DNA of 47,421 nucleotides from an uncultured Selenomonas sp. (lineage in GTDB: Bacteria; Bacillota; Negativicutes; Selenomonadales; Selenomonadaceae). The notes beneath the pieces are model-generated. The model was not told the DNA's origin, ran no database searches, and worked only from the letters and a program-made list of their open reading frames with translations. The stretch lies in assembly GCA_905372355.1 (NCBI GenBank), contig CAJPOT010000012.1, positions 1 through 47,421 of the forward strand. Direction: 5' to 3'. Below are positions 15,798 to 24,298 of the stretch, one piece after another. A program made the position numbers and the translations under genes. Numbering within the stretch: position 1 is the stretch's first letter; the number at the start of each line of letters is the position of its first letter.

Positions 15798-16562
15798 TTG
15801 AAAAAAACTTTGGAGGATGCCGTTGTCGTTTTGAACCGCGCTATATTGCCCGACATCTGGCAGATGGAGCTTCTCTCGCCGAAGATTGCGGCGGGGGCAG
15901 AGCCGGGGCAGTTCGTCATGGTGAAGAAGCCGAAGAGCGCGCATCTTCTGCGCCGCCCGTTCGGCGTGGCGGACATCGACGACGAGAAGGGGACGATCAC
16001 GCTCTTTTATCGCATCTTGGGCGAGGGGACAGCGGAGCTTTCCACGCTGCGACCAGGCGAAACTCTGAGCGTCGAGGGCGCACTCGGTACGGGCTTTACG
16101 CTCACAGACGAGCCTGCGCTTCTCGTCGGCGGCGGCTTGGGACTGGCGCCGCTTCTTTTGCTCGCGCGTCGCCTGCGCGAAAAGCCCGTCGTCATCGTCG
16201 CCGCCCGCACGGAGGCGGAAACGTTCTGGACGCGGTTTTTCACGCCGCATGCGAAGGCGGTCTACATCGCGACAGACGATGGCTCAAGTGGCTTCCATGG
16301 CTATCCGCTTCACTTGATGCCGCTCGTCCTCTGCGAGAATGAAGTGCATTCCGTTAAAGTCTGCGGCCCTGACCCGATGATGGACGGCATCGCGCGTCTG
16401 GCGCGGAGCGCAGGGATTTCCTGCGAGGTATCGTTGGAAAAGCGCATGGCGTGCGGCTTCGGCGTCTGTCTGGGCTGCACCTTCGAGGGGAAGGCGACGG
16501 GCAGGAGGCGCAAAGTTTGCACGGAAGGGCCGGTCTTTGCGGCGGAGGAGGTTTTTGAATGA
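15798..16562 (+). CDS. pyrK: Dihydroorotate dehydrogenase electron-transfer subunit
   Basis: FAD and [2Fe-2S] subunit that passes electrons from PyrD to NAD in type 1B dihydroorotate dehydrogenase. The TTG start is fixed by AGGAGGA seven bases upstream. Motifs in order: RPFG (53-56) for FAD, GGGLGLAP (111-118) for NAD, and a cluster of Cys219, Cys224, Cys227 and Cys241 for the 2Fe-2S centre. It has 254 residues, normal for the family. Its last codons overlap the pyrD start (ATGA), as expected for subunits made in equal amounts. Confidence 0.96.
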   Translation: MKKTLEDAVVVLNRAILPDIWQMELLSPKIAAGAEPGQFVMVKKPKSAHLLRRPFGVADIDDEKGTITLFYRILGEGTAELSTLRPGETLSVEGALGTGFTLTDEPALLVGGGLGLAPLLLLARRLREKPVVIVAARTEAETFWTRFFTPHAKAVYIATDDGSSGFHGYPLHLMPLVLCENEVHSVKVCGPDPMMDGIARLARSAGISCEVSLEKRMACGFGVCLGCTFEGKATGRRRKVCTEGPVFAAEEVFE

Positions 16563-17473
16563 ACAGAGAAAGGCTTGCCGTCGAGGTTGCGGGCATCCGC
16601 ATGGCGACGCCGATCATGGGCGCGTCGGGTACGTTCGGCTTCGGCATGGAGTATGAAGATTTCCTCGACCTCGCGGACGTCGGTGCTGTCGTCTCGAAGG
16701 GCATCACGCCGAAGCCGCGTGCGGGAAACGGCGGCGTGCGCATCGCCGAGACGCCCGCCGGCATGCTCAATTCCATCGGTTTGGAGAATCCCGGCATCGA
16801 GGCGTTCTGCCATGACATCCTGCCCGAGGCGGCAAAACTGCCGACTTCGTTCATCGTCAACATCAGCGCGGGCACGGCGGAGGAATACGGTGAGATGGCG
16901 CAAATGCTCGACGTCGAGGGCGTCGATGGCATCGAGGTCAATATCTCATGCCCGAACGTCAAGGAAGGCGGGATCGTCTTCGGCACTGACCCCAGGCAGG
17001 CGGCGCGTGTGACACAGGAGGTCAAAAAGCATACGAAGAAGCCCGTGATCGTAAAACTTTCGCCGAACGTCACTGACATCCCGCAGATGGCGCGCGCCGT
17101 CGAGGAAGCAGGCGCGGACGCCGTATCGCTCATCAACACGTTGACGGGCATGGCGATCGATGTCGAAAAGCGCCAGCCGCTCCTCGGCAATATCACGGGC
17201 GGCCTTTCCGGCCCTGCCGTCAAGCCCATCGCCCTGCGCATGGTCTATCAGGCGGCGCAGGCGGTTTCGATTCCCGTCATCGGCATGGGCGGCATACAGA
17301 CGGGCGAGGATGTGGCAGCGTTCCTTCTGGTCGGTGCGAGCGCCGTCGAGATCGGCGCGGAGAATTTCGCGAATCCGCGTGCCGTCGTTGAGGCGGCCGA
17401 AGGACTCGATGCGTATTTGGAGCGCCAGGGCATTGAACATGTGCGGGATTTGATAGGAGCGTTGGAACTTTGA
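16559..17473 (+). CDS. pyrD: Dihydroorotate dehydrogenase catalytic subunit (type 1B)
   Basis: Oxidises dihydroorotate to orotate in pyrimidine synthesis. The protein has 304 residues, with a flavin TIM barrel. The catalytic Cys131 lies in NISCPNVKEGG, as in the 1B class, and LINTLTGMAIDVEKRQPLLG and GMGGIQTGEDVAAFLLVGAS form the FMN site. Together with pyrK it makes the NAD-linked heterotetramer. No other pyrimidine genes are in the window. Confidence 0.97.
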   Translation: MNRERLAVEVAGIRMATPIMGASGTFGFGMEYEDFLDLADVGAVVSKGITPKPRAGNGGVRIAETPAGMLNSIGLENPGIEAFCHDILPEAAKLPTSFIVNISAGTAEEYGEMAQMLDVEGVDGIEVNISCPNVKEGGIVFGTDPRQAARVTQEVKKHTKKPVIVKLSPNVTDIPQMARAVEEAGADAVSLINTLTGMAIDVEKRQPLLGNITGGLSGPAVKPIALRMVYQAAQAVSIPVIGMGGIQTGEDVAAFLLVGASAVEIGAENFANPRAVVEAAEGLDAYLERQGIEHVRDLIGALEL

Positions 17474-17493
17474 GGCCAGGGAAAGGGCGCAGG

Positions 17494-18288
17494 ATGCGCT
17501 TCGTCTTCCTCTTTGCGCTGTTCTTCCTGCTCGCGCTCTCTGCTGGCTGCGGCGGAAGGAGCGCCGTCTACCGCGAGCCGCCGCACCATCCCGAGTTCGT
17601 TGAGGGCGCGAAGTTCTCGGAGAATCCTGCGAAATTCAAGGGCAAGGAAGTGCAGTTCGTCGCGCGTGTCGTTGATATCGACGGCGCGGCGATGCAGGCG
17701 GAGATGCACGAGGGCGGACCGCGCCTCCTCGTCGAGGGCAAGGGCGTCAGCGCCGCCGAGCCGCGCCCGTCGCGCGGCGACTATGTGCGGCTCTATGGCA
17801 AGGTGGCGGAAGACGACAGGGCGGGCTATGTCGCCGTCATCGACTCCTACAAAGTCACGGTGCCGCGCTGGAGCGAACTCATGCGCACGTCGAGGAGTCT
17901 TAGAAGCGACGATGGTCATGTCGAGGTGCAGATTCTCTCGGCCGTGGCGACACGCAATTCGCTCGAGGTCAAGGAGGGAAATATCTCCCTGATGCCCGAA
18001 AGTGCGGCGACGAGGCTTTCGGACATCGCTTTCATCGGCATGACGCTGAAGATTCGCGGCGAGATCGACGACGATGGCGAGGGCGACTTCGACTACCTTG
18101 AGCGCAGCGGTCAAAGGATGCGCTCAGGCTTCACGCTCGACTTGGACGGCGATGGCACGGCAACCTTCAAGACGGAGGCGCTTTCCGTGCCGATGGAGTA
18201 CAAGGAAGCCTTGAAGGCGGTTGGCGCGTCGGGCGACGGCAGTGTCGCCCTGCCCGAAGGAAAGACGTACCGTCTGCGCTATCGTTGA
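17494..18288 (+). CDS. Lipoprotein of unknown function
   Basis: A 264-residue lipoprotein, not recognised. The frame opens at a TTG overlapping the pyrD stop (17470), but ATG 17494 gives a proper signal: a hydrophobic run and the lipobox LSAGC, preceded by GGGAAAGGGCGCAGG. The mature part has a small OB-like stretch (AKFKGKEVQFVARVVDIDGA and LLVEGKGV...GDYVRLYGKVAEDDRAGY). That recalls tRNA_anti-like or bacterial OB-fold domains of surface lipoproteins, followed by a second beta-rich domain containing DDDGEGDFD. It may act in the cell envelope. It is probably co-transcribed with pyrD without a functional link. Confidence 0.7.
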   Translation: MRFVFLFALFFLLALSAGCGGRSAVYREPPHHPEFVEGAKFSENPAKFKGKEVQFVARVVDIDGAAMQAEMHEGGPRLLVEGKGVSAAEPRPSRGDYVRLYGKVAEDDRAGYVAVIDSYKVTVPRWSELMRTSRSLRSDDGHVEVQILSAVATRNSLEVKEGNISLMPESAATRLSDIAFIGMTLKIRGEIDDDGEGDFDYLERSGQRMRSGFTLDLDGDGTATFKTEALSVPMEYKEALKAVGASGDGSVALPEGKTYRLRYR

Positions 18289-18368
18289 CGCTGATGTTGA
18301 AGAACGCCCCTGCGCAGCGTCGCGCGGGGATAGCGGAAAATCTATGGTTTTGGGAAAAGGAGCAAGGT

Positions 18369-19616
18369 ATGGACGAAAAGAGCCGAGAGGAACTTCTCGA
18401 AGAATATGCGCGGCTGATCGTGCGCATGGGCGTCAATCTGCAAGCGGATCAGCCGCTCGTCATCAACGCGCCGCTCGCGTGCGCTGATTTCGCGCGCCGC
18501 GTCGCGGGCGCGGCGTACGATGCGGGTGCGCACGATGTGACGGTCGCGTGGAACGACGAACGGCTCGCGCGTCTGCGCTACGACAAGGCGAAGAAGAGCG
18601 TTTTTTCGGAGTTTCCCGAGTGGCGCCGCCGTCTCTACGAGGACAGTGCGGCAGAGGGGGCAGCCTTCGTCACGATTCATGCTTCCGACCCAGAGATCTT
18701 CAGCGGCGTCGAGCCAGAGCGCCTGACGCTCGCGCAGCAGGCGGCAGGTGCGGCGCTCCTTGAGTATCGCCAGCGCCTGATGAGCAACAAGAATGCCTGG
18801 TGCGTCGTCTCGATTCCGACGGAAAGCTGGGCGAGCAAGGTCTTTCCCGAGGATGCGCCTGACGCTGCCGTTGAAAATCTCTGGCAGGCGATTTTCGCTG
18901 CCGTGCGCCTTGCGCCCGGCGAGGATGCGGCTGTGCGCTGGCAGAAGCACATCGAGTTTTTGGCGCGTGCGGCGAATTTCATGAACGACCATGCTTTTTC
19001 GCGCTTGGAGTACAAGAACGGTCTCGGCACGAACCTCTCCATCGAACTGCCCGAGGGGCATATATGGATGGGCGGTGCGGAAAAGACACAGGACGGCGTG
19101 ACCTTCGTTGCCAATATGCCGACGGAGGAAATCTATACGCTGCCCAAGCGTGACGGCGTAAACGGCACGGTCAAAGCGACACGCCCCCTGAACGTCAACG
19201 GCAATCTCGTCGAGGGATTTTCGCTGACCTTCAAAGATGGCAAGGTCGTCGACTACAAGGCGGAGCGCGGTGCAGAAATTCTCAAGGAGCTTTTCTCGAC
19301 CGACGAAGGTGCGAGCTATCTCGGTGAAGTCGCGCTCGTACCCTACGATTCGCCGATCTCGAAGAGCGGCGTGCTCTTCTTCAATACACTTTTCGACGAG
19401 AATGCCGCGTGCCACCTTGCCTTCGGCAAAGCCTACCCAACGTGCATCGAGGGCGGCGAGGCGATGACCAGCGTCGAGCTTCTGCAGCGCGGCGTCAACG
19501 ATTCGCTCGTGCATGAGGACTTCATGGTAGGCTCAAGAGATCTCACCATCGACGGAATCGAGGCGGACGGCACGCGCGTCCCTGTGTTCCGCGAGGGGAA
19601 TTTCGCCTTTGTTTGA
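18369..19616 (+). CDS. M29-family (AmpS/PepS-type) aminopeptidase
   Basis: A metal-dependent cytoplasmic aminopeptidase of 415 residues. ATG 18369 is preferred because AAGGAG ends 8 bases upstream; the frame from 18285 is longer than the family needs. Family features are LPEGHIWMGGAEKTQDGVTF, ANMPTEEIYTLPKRDGVNG (the conserved Glu-containing stretch), LFFNTLFDENAACHLAFGKAYP, and HEDFMVGSRDLTIDG near the end, with the His and Asp expected for metal binding. A bidirectional terminator follows. Confidence 0.94.
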   Translation: MDEKSREELLEEYARLIVRMGVNLQADQPLVINAPLACADFARRVAGAAYDAGAHDVTVAWNDERLARLRYDKAKKSVFSEFPEWRRRLYEDSAAEGAAFVTIHASDPEIFSGVEPERLTLAQQAAGAALLEYRQRLMSNKNAWCVVSIPTESWASKVFPEDAPDAAVENLWQAIFAAVRLAPGEDAAVRWQKHIEFLARAANFMNDHAFSRLEYKNGLGTNLSIELPEGHIWMGGAEKTQDGVTFVANMPTEEIYTLPKRDGVNGTVKATRPLNVNGNLVEGFSLTFKDGKVVDYKAERGAEILKELFSTDEGASYLGEVALVPYDSPISKSGVLFFNTLFDENAACHLAFGKAYPTCIEGGEAMTSVELLQRGVNDSLVHEDFMVGSRDLTIDGIEADGTRVPVFREGNFAFV

Positions 19617-19650
19617 GGACGGCAGACTTCAAGTGCGTCGTATCAATAGA

Positions 19651-19675
19651 AAAAGCCCGGATTTTCCGGGCTTTT
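19651..19675. terminator. Bidirectional terminator between the aminopeptidase and tRNA-Leu
   Basis: AAAAGCCCGGA and TCCGGGCTTTT form an 11-bp stem with a TTT loop. With A-rich and T-rich flanks it can stop transcription from both sides, so it serves the convergent aminopeptidase and tRNA genes. Confidence 0.85.
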
Positions 19676-19687
19676 GTTCATCATCGT

Positions 19688-19772
19688 TGGTGCGGACGAG
19701 AGGGTTCGAACCTCCATGCCTTGCGGCACTGGATCCTAAGTCCAGCGCGTCTGCCAGTTCCGCCACGTCCGC
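19688..19772 (-). tRNA. tRNA-Leu (anticodon UAG)
   Basis: On the minus strand an 85-base tRNA begins GCGGACGTGGCGGAACTGG and ends CGTCCGC-A-CCA, with the CCA encoded. Acceptor stem GCGGACG/CGTCCGC, anticodon stem CTGGA/TCCAG around the loop CTTAGGA (anticodon TAG), a long variable arm (TGCCGCAAGGCA) typical of Leu, and the T-loop GGTTCGAACC. It reads CUA/CUG codons. The discriminator is A, matching the TGGT of the leuA T-box bulge, but its anticodon does not fit that leader's CTC specifier. Confidence 0.97.
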
Positions 19773-19793
19773 ATTGTACATTTGACGGTTCTT

Positions 19794-19822
19794 ATTCTAG
19801 CATGGTGGTTGGATGCTGTCAA
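19794..19822 (-). promoter_or_regulatory. Promoter of tRNA-Leu
   Basis: On the minus strand, a consensus TTGACA (19822-19817), a 17-base spacer and TAGAAT (19799-19794), about 22 bases before the tRNA 5' end. It is one of the best matches to consensus in the window, as expected for a stable RNA gene. Confidence 0.85.
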
Positions 19823-19885
19823 ACATTGGGAATCATAATCCTATATTTGTTGAAATAGCAGGAGAAATATGAAATTCATAGAATA

Positions 19886-19899
19886 TTCCATATATGGAA
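19886..19899. promoter_or_regulatory. Perfect 14-bp palindrome upstream of comEA
   Basis: TTCCATATATGGAA lies 57 bases before the comEA start, downstream of a weak TAGAAT. It could be an operator for competence control, but I know of no regulator with this site, so this is only a candidate. The rest of 19773-19955 shows only the divergent tRNA promoter. Confidence 0.35.
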
Positions 19900-19955
19900 G
19901 AATGAATGCGAAATCGTCTTGCTAGAGGTGCAGTTCTGCTTAGGAGGCTGAAACC

Positions 19956-20546
19956 ATGCCGATGTTCAAGAAGTCGATGCTTGTTCTTTTGGCTGTCGTT
20001 GCCCTTGCGGCGGGCGGCGCGTTCTATGCAGGGATTCATGGGCAGGAGGAAGTTGTCGAGCTGGACGCGGGCACGGCGCCCGTGCAAGAAGCACAGGCGA
20101 AAGAGATCGTTGTTTATGTTGCGGGCGCGGTCAATCATCCGGGCGTCGTGCAGCTCGCTGAGGGCGCACGCGCGAAGGACGCTGTCGACGCCTGCGGCGG
20201 CTTTTTGCCGACGGCGGACACGAACGGCGTGAACCTCGCGCAGAAGCTCAAGGACGGCATGCAGGTCACCGTGCCAGAGAAGTCTCCGCAAGGCACGGCG
20301 GTGCAAGGCGCGGCGGCAGGAGCGCAGGCAGGGACGGCGAAGCCCCTGCCCGAAGGCATGGTGAACATCAACACGGCGGACGAGAAGGAGCTTGACAAAC
20401 TGCCGGGTGTTGGCCCTGCCATGGCGAAGCGTATCGTCGAGTACCGCACGGAGAACGGCGCGTTCCAAGCCCCTGAGGAAATCAAACGTGTCAAGGGTAT
20501 CGGCGATGCGAAGTATGAGAAGATGAAGGACAAGATTGCATTGTGA
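19956..20546 (+). CDS. comEA: Competence DNA receptor ComEA
   Basis: Membrane-anchored receptor that binds double-stranded DNA outside the inner membrane and hands it to ComEC. 196 residues: one N-terminal membrane segment (about 6-25), an SLBB domain (VYVAGAVNHPGVVQLAEGA, about 50-105), a Gly/Ala/Gln linker, and the C-terminal helix-hairpin-helix pair (VNINTADEKELDKLPGVGPA, then AKRIVEYR). AGGAGG precedes the start. ComEA normally sits next to comEC; here one gene intervenes. Confidence 0.95.
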   Translation: MPMFKKSMLVLLAVVALAAGGAFYAGIHGQEEVVELDAGTAPVQEAQAKEIVVYVAGAVNHPGVVQLAEGARAKDAVDACGGFLPTADTNGVNLAQKLKDGMQVTVPEKSPQGTAVQGAAAGAQAGTAKPLPEGMVNINTADEKELDKLPGVGPAMAKRIVEYRTENGAFQAPEEIKRVKGIGDAKYEKMKDKIAL

Positions 20547-20600
20547 GGGGAGAAGCAGCGCTTATGAGAGGGCGGACATTCAAGATGGGGCGAGGCAGAT

Positions 20601-21773
20601 ATGAATAAACAGACGAAATATGCGATACTGCTTGCTGTTTTTATTGGTGTTCTTATAGGGGCGGGAGTGGCTTATTTTGCATCGCATGTGGGAAGAGATG
20701 CGATGTCGTCTGATGTCCGTGAAGAACCCGCTAAAGTCAAAACGCATGAAGAAAAAACGGAAAAGAAAGTTGAGAATATTTATAATATCGGGATCACTGA
20801 AGAGGAGTTTCGCCAAAGATTTAATAAAATTGCAGATGAATACGAATTTGATTTACGGTTAACGAAAAAATATGTCTATGAGGGAACTTATGCGAATGTC
20901 TATCAAACGCCGCTCGATACTGTGTCCTCAATAGCGATATCTTATGAGCCAAAGACAGGCTTCGTACGAGGCATCTTTATATCGGGAACTCCTGCAACTG
21001 ATCCTGAGTTAGTTCGGTTCATTTCTGCTATTGTACATGTTACGGCAACGCTAAATCCGGATTTGCCTGATGGTGGAGTGAGAGAACTGTTGCCCAAACT
21101 AGGGATATTTGATGGAAAACATACAGACTATAGAACGGTAAACAAAACGACTTCTCGAAACAATATTTCCTATAAACTTCAAGGAACGGGAGGGAAAGGG
21201 GTAATATTCTTTGCCGTCGCCAAAGATATCAGTACCGACTCTGATTCATCGGTTCGAAGAGATGACCCTCATAATATCATGGCCGATATGACGAATTATG
21301 TGATTTGGGATTATTCTAATCAGAACTCGTATAATGCAACAATGGATACTATGCCAAACAAGAAAAATAGCCCACAAAGTTCATCTGTAGAAATGTCTCT
21401 GGGCGGAATCGCTATTGGCGATACAAAAAACAGGGTTTATTCTATGTTGGGAAGAGAATCAAGGATTTCTTATGAAGGCAGCTATAGCGATCCTCGTTAC
21501 CAATATCCGAATATGGAAGTGGTCATGTCTGGAAATATTGTCACGGCATTTGTTTCTAAAAATGCAATGGTCAAAACGGGACGCGGGATTGGCGAGGGAA
21601 ATAGTGTTCAAGACGTATTGGCGGCCTATGGTAAGGCGGATATGATTATGGAGTATGATGGCTATCTTCTCTATGAATATAAATTCATCTCTGCGAATGG
21701 AAGAAACTGTCTATTGCGCTTTGCGATGAAAAATGGTACGGTCTCGTACATTAGCGGGAGAGTTGCAGAGTAA
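20601..21773 (+). CDS. Membrane-anchored protein with the same repeat module as 3459-3965
   Basis: A 390-residue protein of unknown function, markedly more AT-rich than its neighbours. One N-terminal membrane segment (about 8-28) is followed by a charged Lys/Glu linker, so most of the protein should face the periplasm. The middle part (about 65-225) is not recognised. The last 120 residues carry SLGGIAIGDTKNRVYSMLG, then GRGIGEGNSVQDVLAAYG, then YDGYLLYEYK and LLRFAMKNGTVSYISG. This matches in order the two modules and the ending of the secreted protein at 3459. Its composition and position between comEA and comEC suggest insertion into the competence operon. Confidence 0.7.
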   Translation: MNKQTKYAILLAVFIGVLIGAGVAYFASHVGRDAMSSDVREEPAKVKTHEEKTEKKVENIYNIGITEEEFRQRFNKIADEYEFDLRLTKKYVYEGTYANVYQTPLDTVSSIAISYEPKTGFVRGIFISGTPATDPELVRFISAIVHVTATLNPDLPDGGVRELLPKLGIFDGKHTDYRTVNKTTSRNNISYKLQGTGGKGVIFFAVAKDISTDSDSSVRRDDPHNIMADMTNYVIWDYSNQNSYNATMDTMPNKKNSPQSSSVEMSLGGIAIGDTKNRVYSMLGRESRISYEGSYSDPRYQYPNMEVVMSGNIVTAFVSKNAMVKTGRGIGEGNSVQDVLAAYGKADMIMEYDGYLLYEYKFISANGRNCLLRFAMKNGTVSYISGRVAE

Positions 21774-21812
21774 TGGGACGACAACAAGGAAGCTGAGAGG
21801 CGAGGCGTAGCC

Positions 21813-24209
21813 ATGCGGTATGGACAGCAGCAGCTTGTTTTTCTCAACGGTCTTTTCCTCGTGCTTTTGCTCGGCATCTACGGCGAGGATTTGCTGCATG
21901 TCTCGCTTGGCACTCTTGCCCTTGGCATGGCGGGGTTCTTCTTTTTGTCGCTTTTTCTGCTCGTGCGCGAGAGCAGCAGGACGTGGCTGGCGTTCTTGCT
22001 GCTCTTTCTTTTTTTCGGCGCGTGGCGCTTCGCTTGGGGCGAGGCTCTGCCTGCCGATGATGTTTCGCATTTAATTGGCCATGAGGCGGCGGTCAAGGGT
22101 GTGCTCGTCGAGGCGCCGTATGTGCGGCGGACGGCGCAGGGGACGTTCGTGCGCTATACAGTGGAGGCGAAGCATGTGCGCATCTCCGGTGAGGAGCAGG
22201 CGGCGTCGGGAGCACTCTACGTCTCGGAGATGCGCGAAGATGTCAGCGATTTGCCTGAGATCGGCGCAGAAATCACGGCGTTTGGAAAGTTCAAGGGCAT
22301 CTATGGCTACGGCAATCCCGGGCGCATTGATGTGGAGCGCGCGGCGGCGGTCAAGGGCGTGCGCGCGCGTCTATCGGCGAAGAAGCCGGGCGTGGCATGG
22401 GAAGCGGGAGAGTCGCATCCCGTGCTGCGTTGGAGCGAGCGGGTGCGCTCGGCATACCGCGCTTCGATGGAGAGTGTGATGCCCAAGGAAGATGCGGCGG
22501 CGATCTTCGCCATGCTCTTCGGCGGCTACGAGGGCATAAAGCCCGAGCTTGTCGAAGCGTTCACGGCGACGGGCATTGTGCACATCCTTTCGGTGTCCGG
22601 CTCACATATCACGCTGTTGGCGGCAGTCATGGCTTGGCTCGGTGCGCTCCTGCGCCTGCGTTCCGTCGTGACGGCTGCTTTCGTCACGGTCGTCGTTGCC
22701 ATCTACTGCGTGCTTGCGGGCTGCGTGCCGCCGGCCGTTCGTGCGGGCGCAATGGGATTGCTCGCGTTTTTTGCGCTCGCATTGGAGCGCGAGAACGACG
22801 CGCGGCGGCTTCTGGCTCTCGTCGGCATGGCGCTGCTCTTCTTCGAGCCGCTTTTGGCGTTTGATGTCAGCTTCCAACTGTCGTTCGCGGCGACGGCGGG
22901 ACTTCTCTATCTTGCACCGCCTTTTGCCGATCGCCTTTCGACCTTGCGTTTTCTGCCGCGCTTCATCGTGCTGAGCCTTGCCGTCACGCTCGGGGCGCAG
23001 CTCGCGACCTTGCCGCTCCTCGCATGGTACTTCCACCGGTTGTCGTTTTCGTCTCTCATCGCCAATATCCTTGTCGTGCCCGTCGTGGAACTCGTCATCG
23101 TCGCGGGGCTTTTCGCGGGGCTTGCATCCTTCGTGCTGCCGTTCTTGGCGAAGGCCGTCTTTCTTGCGGACAGTCTGCTCTTGGGGGTTGTTTATGAGTG
23201 CACGCGCCTTCTGGCGAATATGCCGGGCGGTGAGGTATATCTGCCGACGCTTTCCGTGCCGCTTACGCTCGTCTATTTCGCCGTGCTCGTCGTTTTCGCG
23301 CAGCCCGAGGAGCGGCGAGAGGCTGTCTTTTCTTGGTGCAGAGAGCGTCGCAAGGCGCTCTTTGCCGCACTTTTACTCGTCACTGCCGCCGTCGCCTTAT
23401 GGCAGATTTCACGTCCGCAGGAGATGGCGGTGCACTTCATCGACGTGGGGCAGGGAGATGCGGCTCTCGTCGTGACGCCGCACGGCAGAGCCTTGATGAT
23501 CGATACAGGCGGCACGCGCGACGGCGGCTACGACATCGGCTCGCGCGTCGATGTGCCGTACCTTTCGCATTACGGCGTGCGAAGGATCGACTACATCATC
23601 CTCACGCATGTGCACGAGGATCATGCGGGCGGCGCGGGTGGCATCGTGCGGCACATGCCCGTCGGTATGATCTTGACGGCGCACGAGCCGCGTACCGAGT
23701 ATGCACGCGTGCTTGGCTGCTCCCTCGATGCGCCTGAGATGCAGCACCTAGCCCCTGCGGAGGCGGGCGAGCACATCGACCTCGACGGAGTGGCGGTCGA
23801 CATCCTCTACGCGCCGCAGGTGGAGGGCGGTGCAGCAGAGGGCGCGACGGGCAACGAGTATTCGAACGTCATCCGCGTGCGATACGGCGCGGCTTCGTTC
23901 CTCTTCACGGGCGATCTTGTCGCGGAGCAGGAAAAGGCCATGCTCGCAGAGGGGAGAAATCCTCGATGCACCGTCCTGAAGGTCGCACACCACGGCTCGA
24001 AAACCTCGACGACGGAGGAGTTCCTCGCTGCCGCACAGCCGCGCCTCGCCGTCATCAGCGTCGGCAGGGACAACAACTTCGGACATCCCGCCCCGGAGGT
24101 CATCGAGCGGCTACAGAAAAACGGCATGAAAATCTACCGCACCGATGAGGATGGTGCGGTCGTATGCAGGACGGATGGGAAGACGCTGCGGGTAGAGACG
24201 TTTCGCTGA
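21813..24209 (+). CDS. comEC: Competence channel protein ComEC/Rec2
   Basis: Inner-membrane channel for uptake of single-stranded DNA. Full length at 798 residues. In order: N-terminal membrane helices, an OB-type DUF4131 region (about 75-190), the competence core with SGSHITLLAAVMAWLG and the AGCVPPAVRAGAMGLL helix, further helices, and a C-terminal metallo-beta-lactamase domain. HVHEDHAGG begins at residue 599, and VAHHGSKTST and SVGRDNNFGHP are the later metal-ligand motifs. In complete ComEC proteins the lactamase-like domain is thought to degrade the non-transported strand. A functional gene here together with comEA suggests natural transformability (inference). Confidence 0.95.
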   Translation: MRYGQQQLVFLNGLFLVLLLGIYGEDLLHVSLGTLALGMAGFFFLSLFLLVRESSRTWLAFLLLFLFFGAWRFAWGEALPADDVSHLIGHEAAVKGVLVEAPYVRRTAQGTFVRYTVEAKHVRISGEEQAASGALYVSEMREDVSDLPEIGAEITAFGKFKGIYGYGNPGRIDVERAAAVKGVRARLSAKKPGVAWEAGESHPVLRWSERVRSAYRASMESVMPKEDAAAIFAMLFGGYEGIKPELVEAFTATGIVHILSVSGSHITLLAAVMAWLGALLRLRSVVTAAFVTVVVAIYCVLAGCVPPAVRAGAMGLLAFFALALERENDARRLLALVGMALLFFEPLLAFDVSFQLSFAATAGLLYLAPPFADRLSTLRFLPRFIVLSLAVTLGAQLATLPLLAWYFHRLSFSSLIANILVVPVVELVIVAGLFAGLASFVLPFLAKAVFLADSLLLGVVYECTRLLANMPGGEVYLPTLSVPLTLVYFAVLVVFAQPEERREAVFSWCRERRKALFAALLLVTAAVALWQISRPQEMAVHFIDVGQGDAALVVTPHGRALMIDTGGTRDGGYDIGSRVDVPYLSHYGVRRIDYIILTHVHEDHAGGAGGIVRHMPVGMILTAHEPRTEYARVLGCSLDAPEMQHLAPAEAGEHIDLDGVAVDILYAPQVEGGAAEGATGNEYSNVIRVRYGAASFLFTGDLVAEQEKAMLAEGRNPRCTVLKVAHHGSKTSTTEEFLAAAQPRLAVISVGRDNNFGHPAPEVIERLQKNGMKIYRTDEDGAVVCRTDGKTLRVETFR

Positions 24210-24246
24210 TATAGGTGCAATGAGGTTCATTTTGGCATGGAAAAGA

Positions 24247-24275
24247 TTGCGCTTCACAATAGTGTACGTTATAAT
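24247..24275 (+). promoter_or_regulatory. Promoter of the yefM-yoeB pair
   Basis: TTGCGC (24247-24252), a 17-base spacer and a consensus TATAAT (24270-24275), 24 bases before the antitoxin start. The -10 lies between two operator-like repeats. Confidence 0.8.
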
Positions 24276-24281
24276 GTACGT
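24263..24281 (+). promoter_or_regulatory. Operator-like direct repeats of the toxin-antitoxin promoter
   Basis: TGTACGT occurs twice (24263-24269 and 24275-24281) on either side of the -10. E. coli YefM binds operators with a TGTACA core, so these TGTACG half-sites are good candidates for autorepression. A closely similar copy, TGTACGCTATAATG, lies inside the antitoxin gene at 24358-24371. Confidence 0.6.
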
Positions 24282-24298
24282 AAAGGAGGATGGCTATC

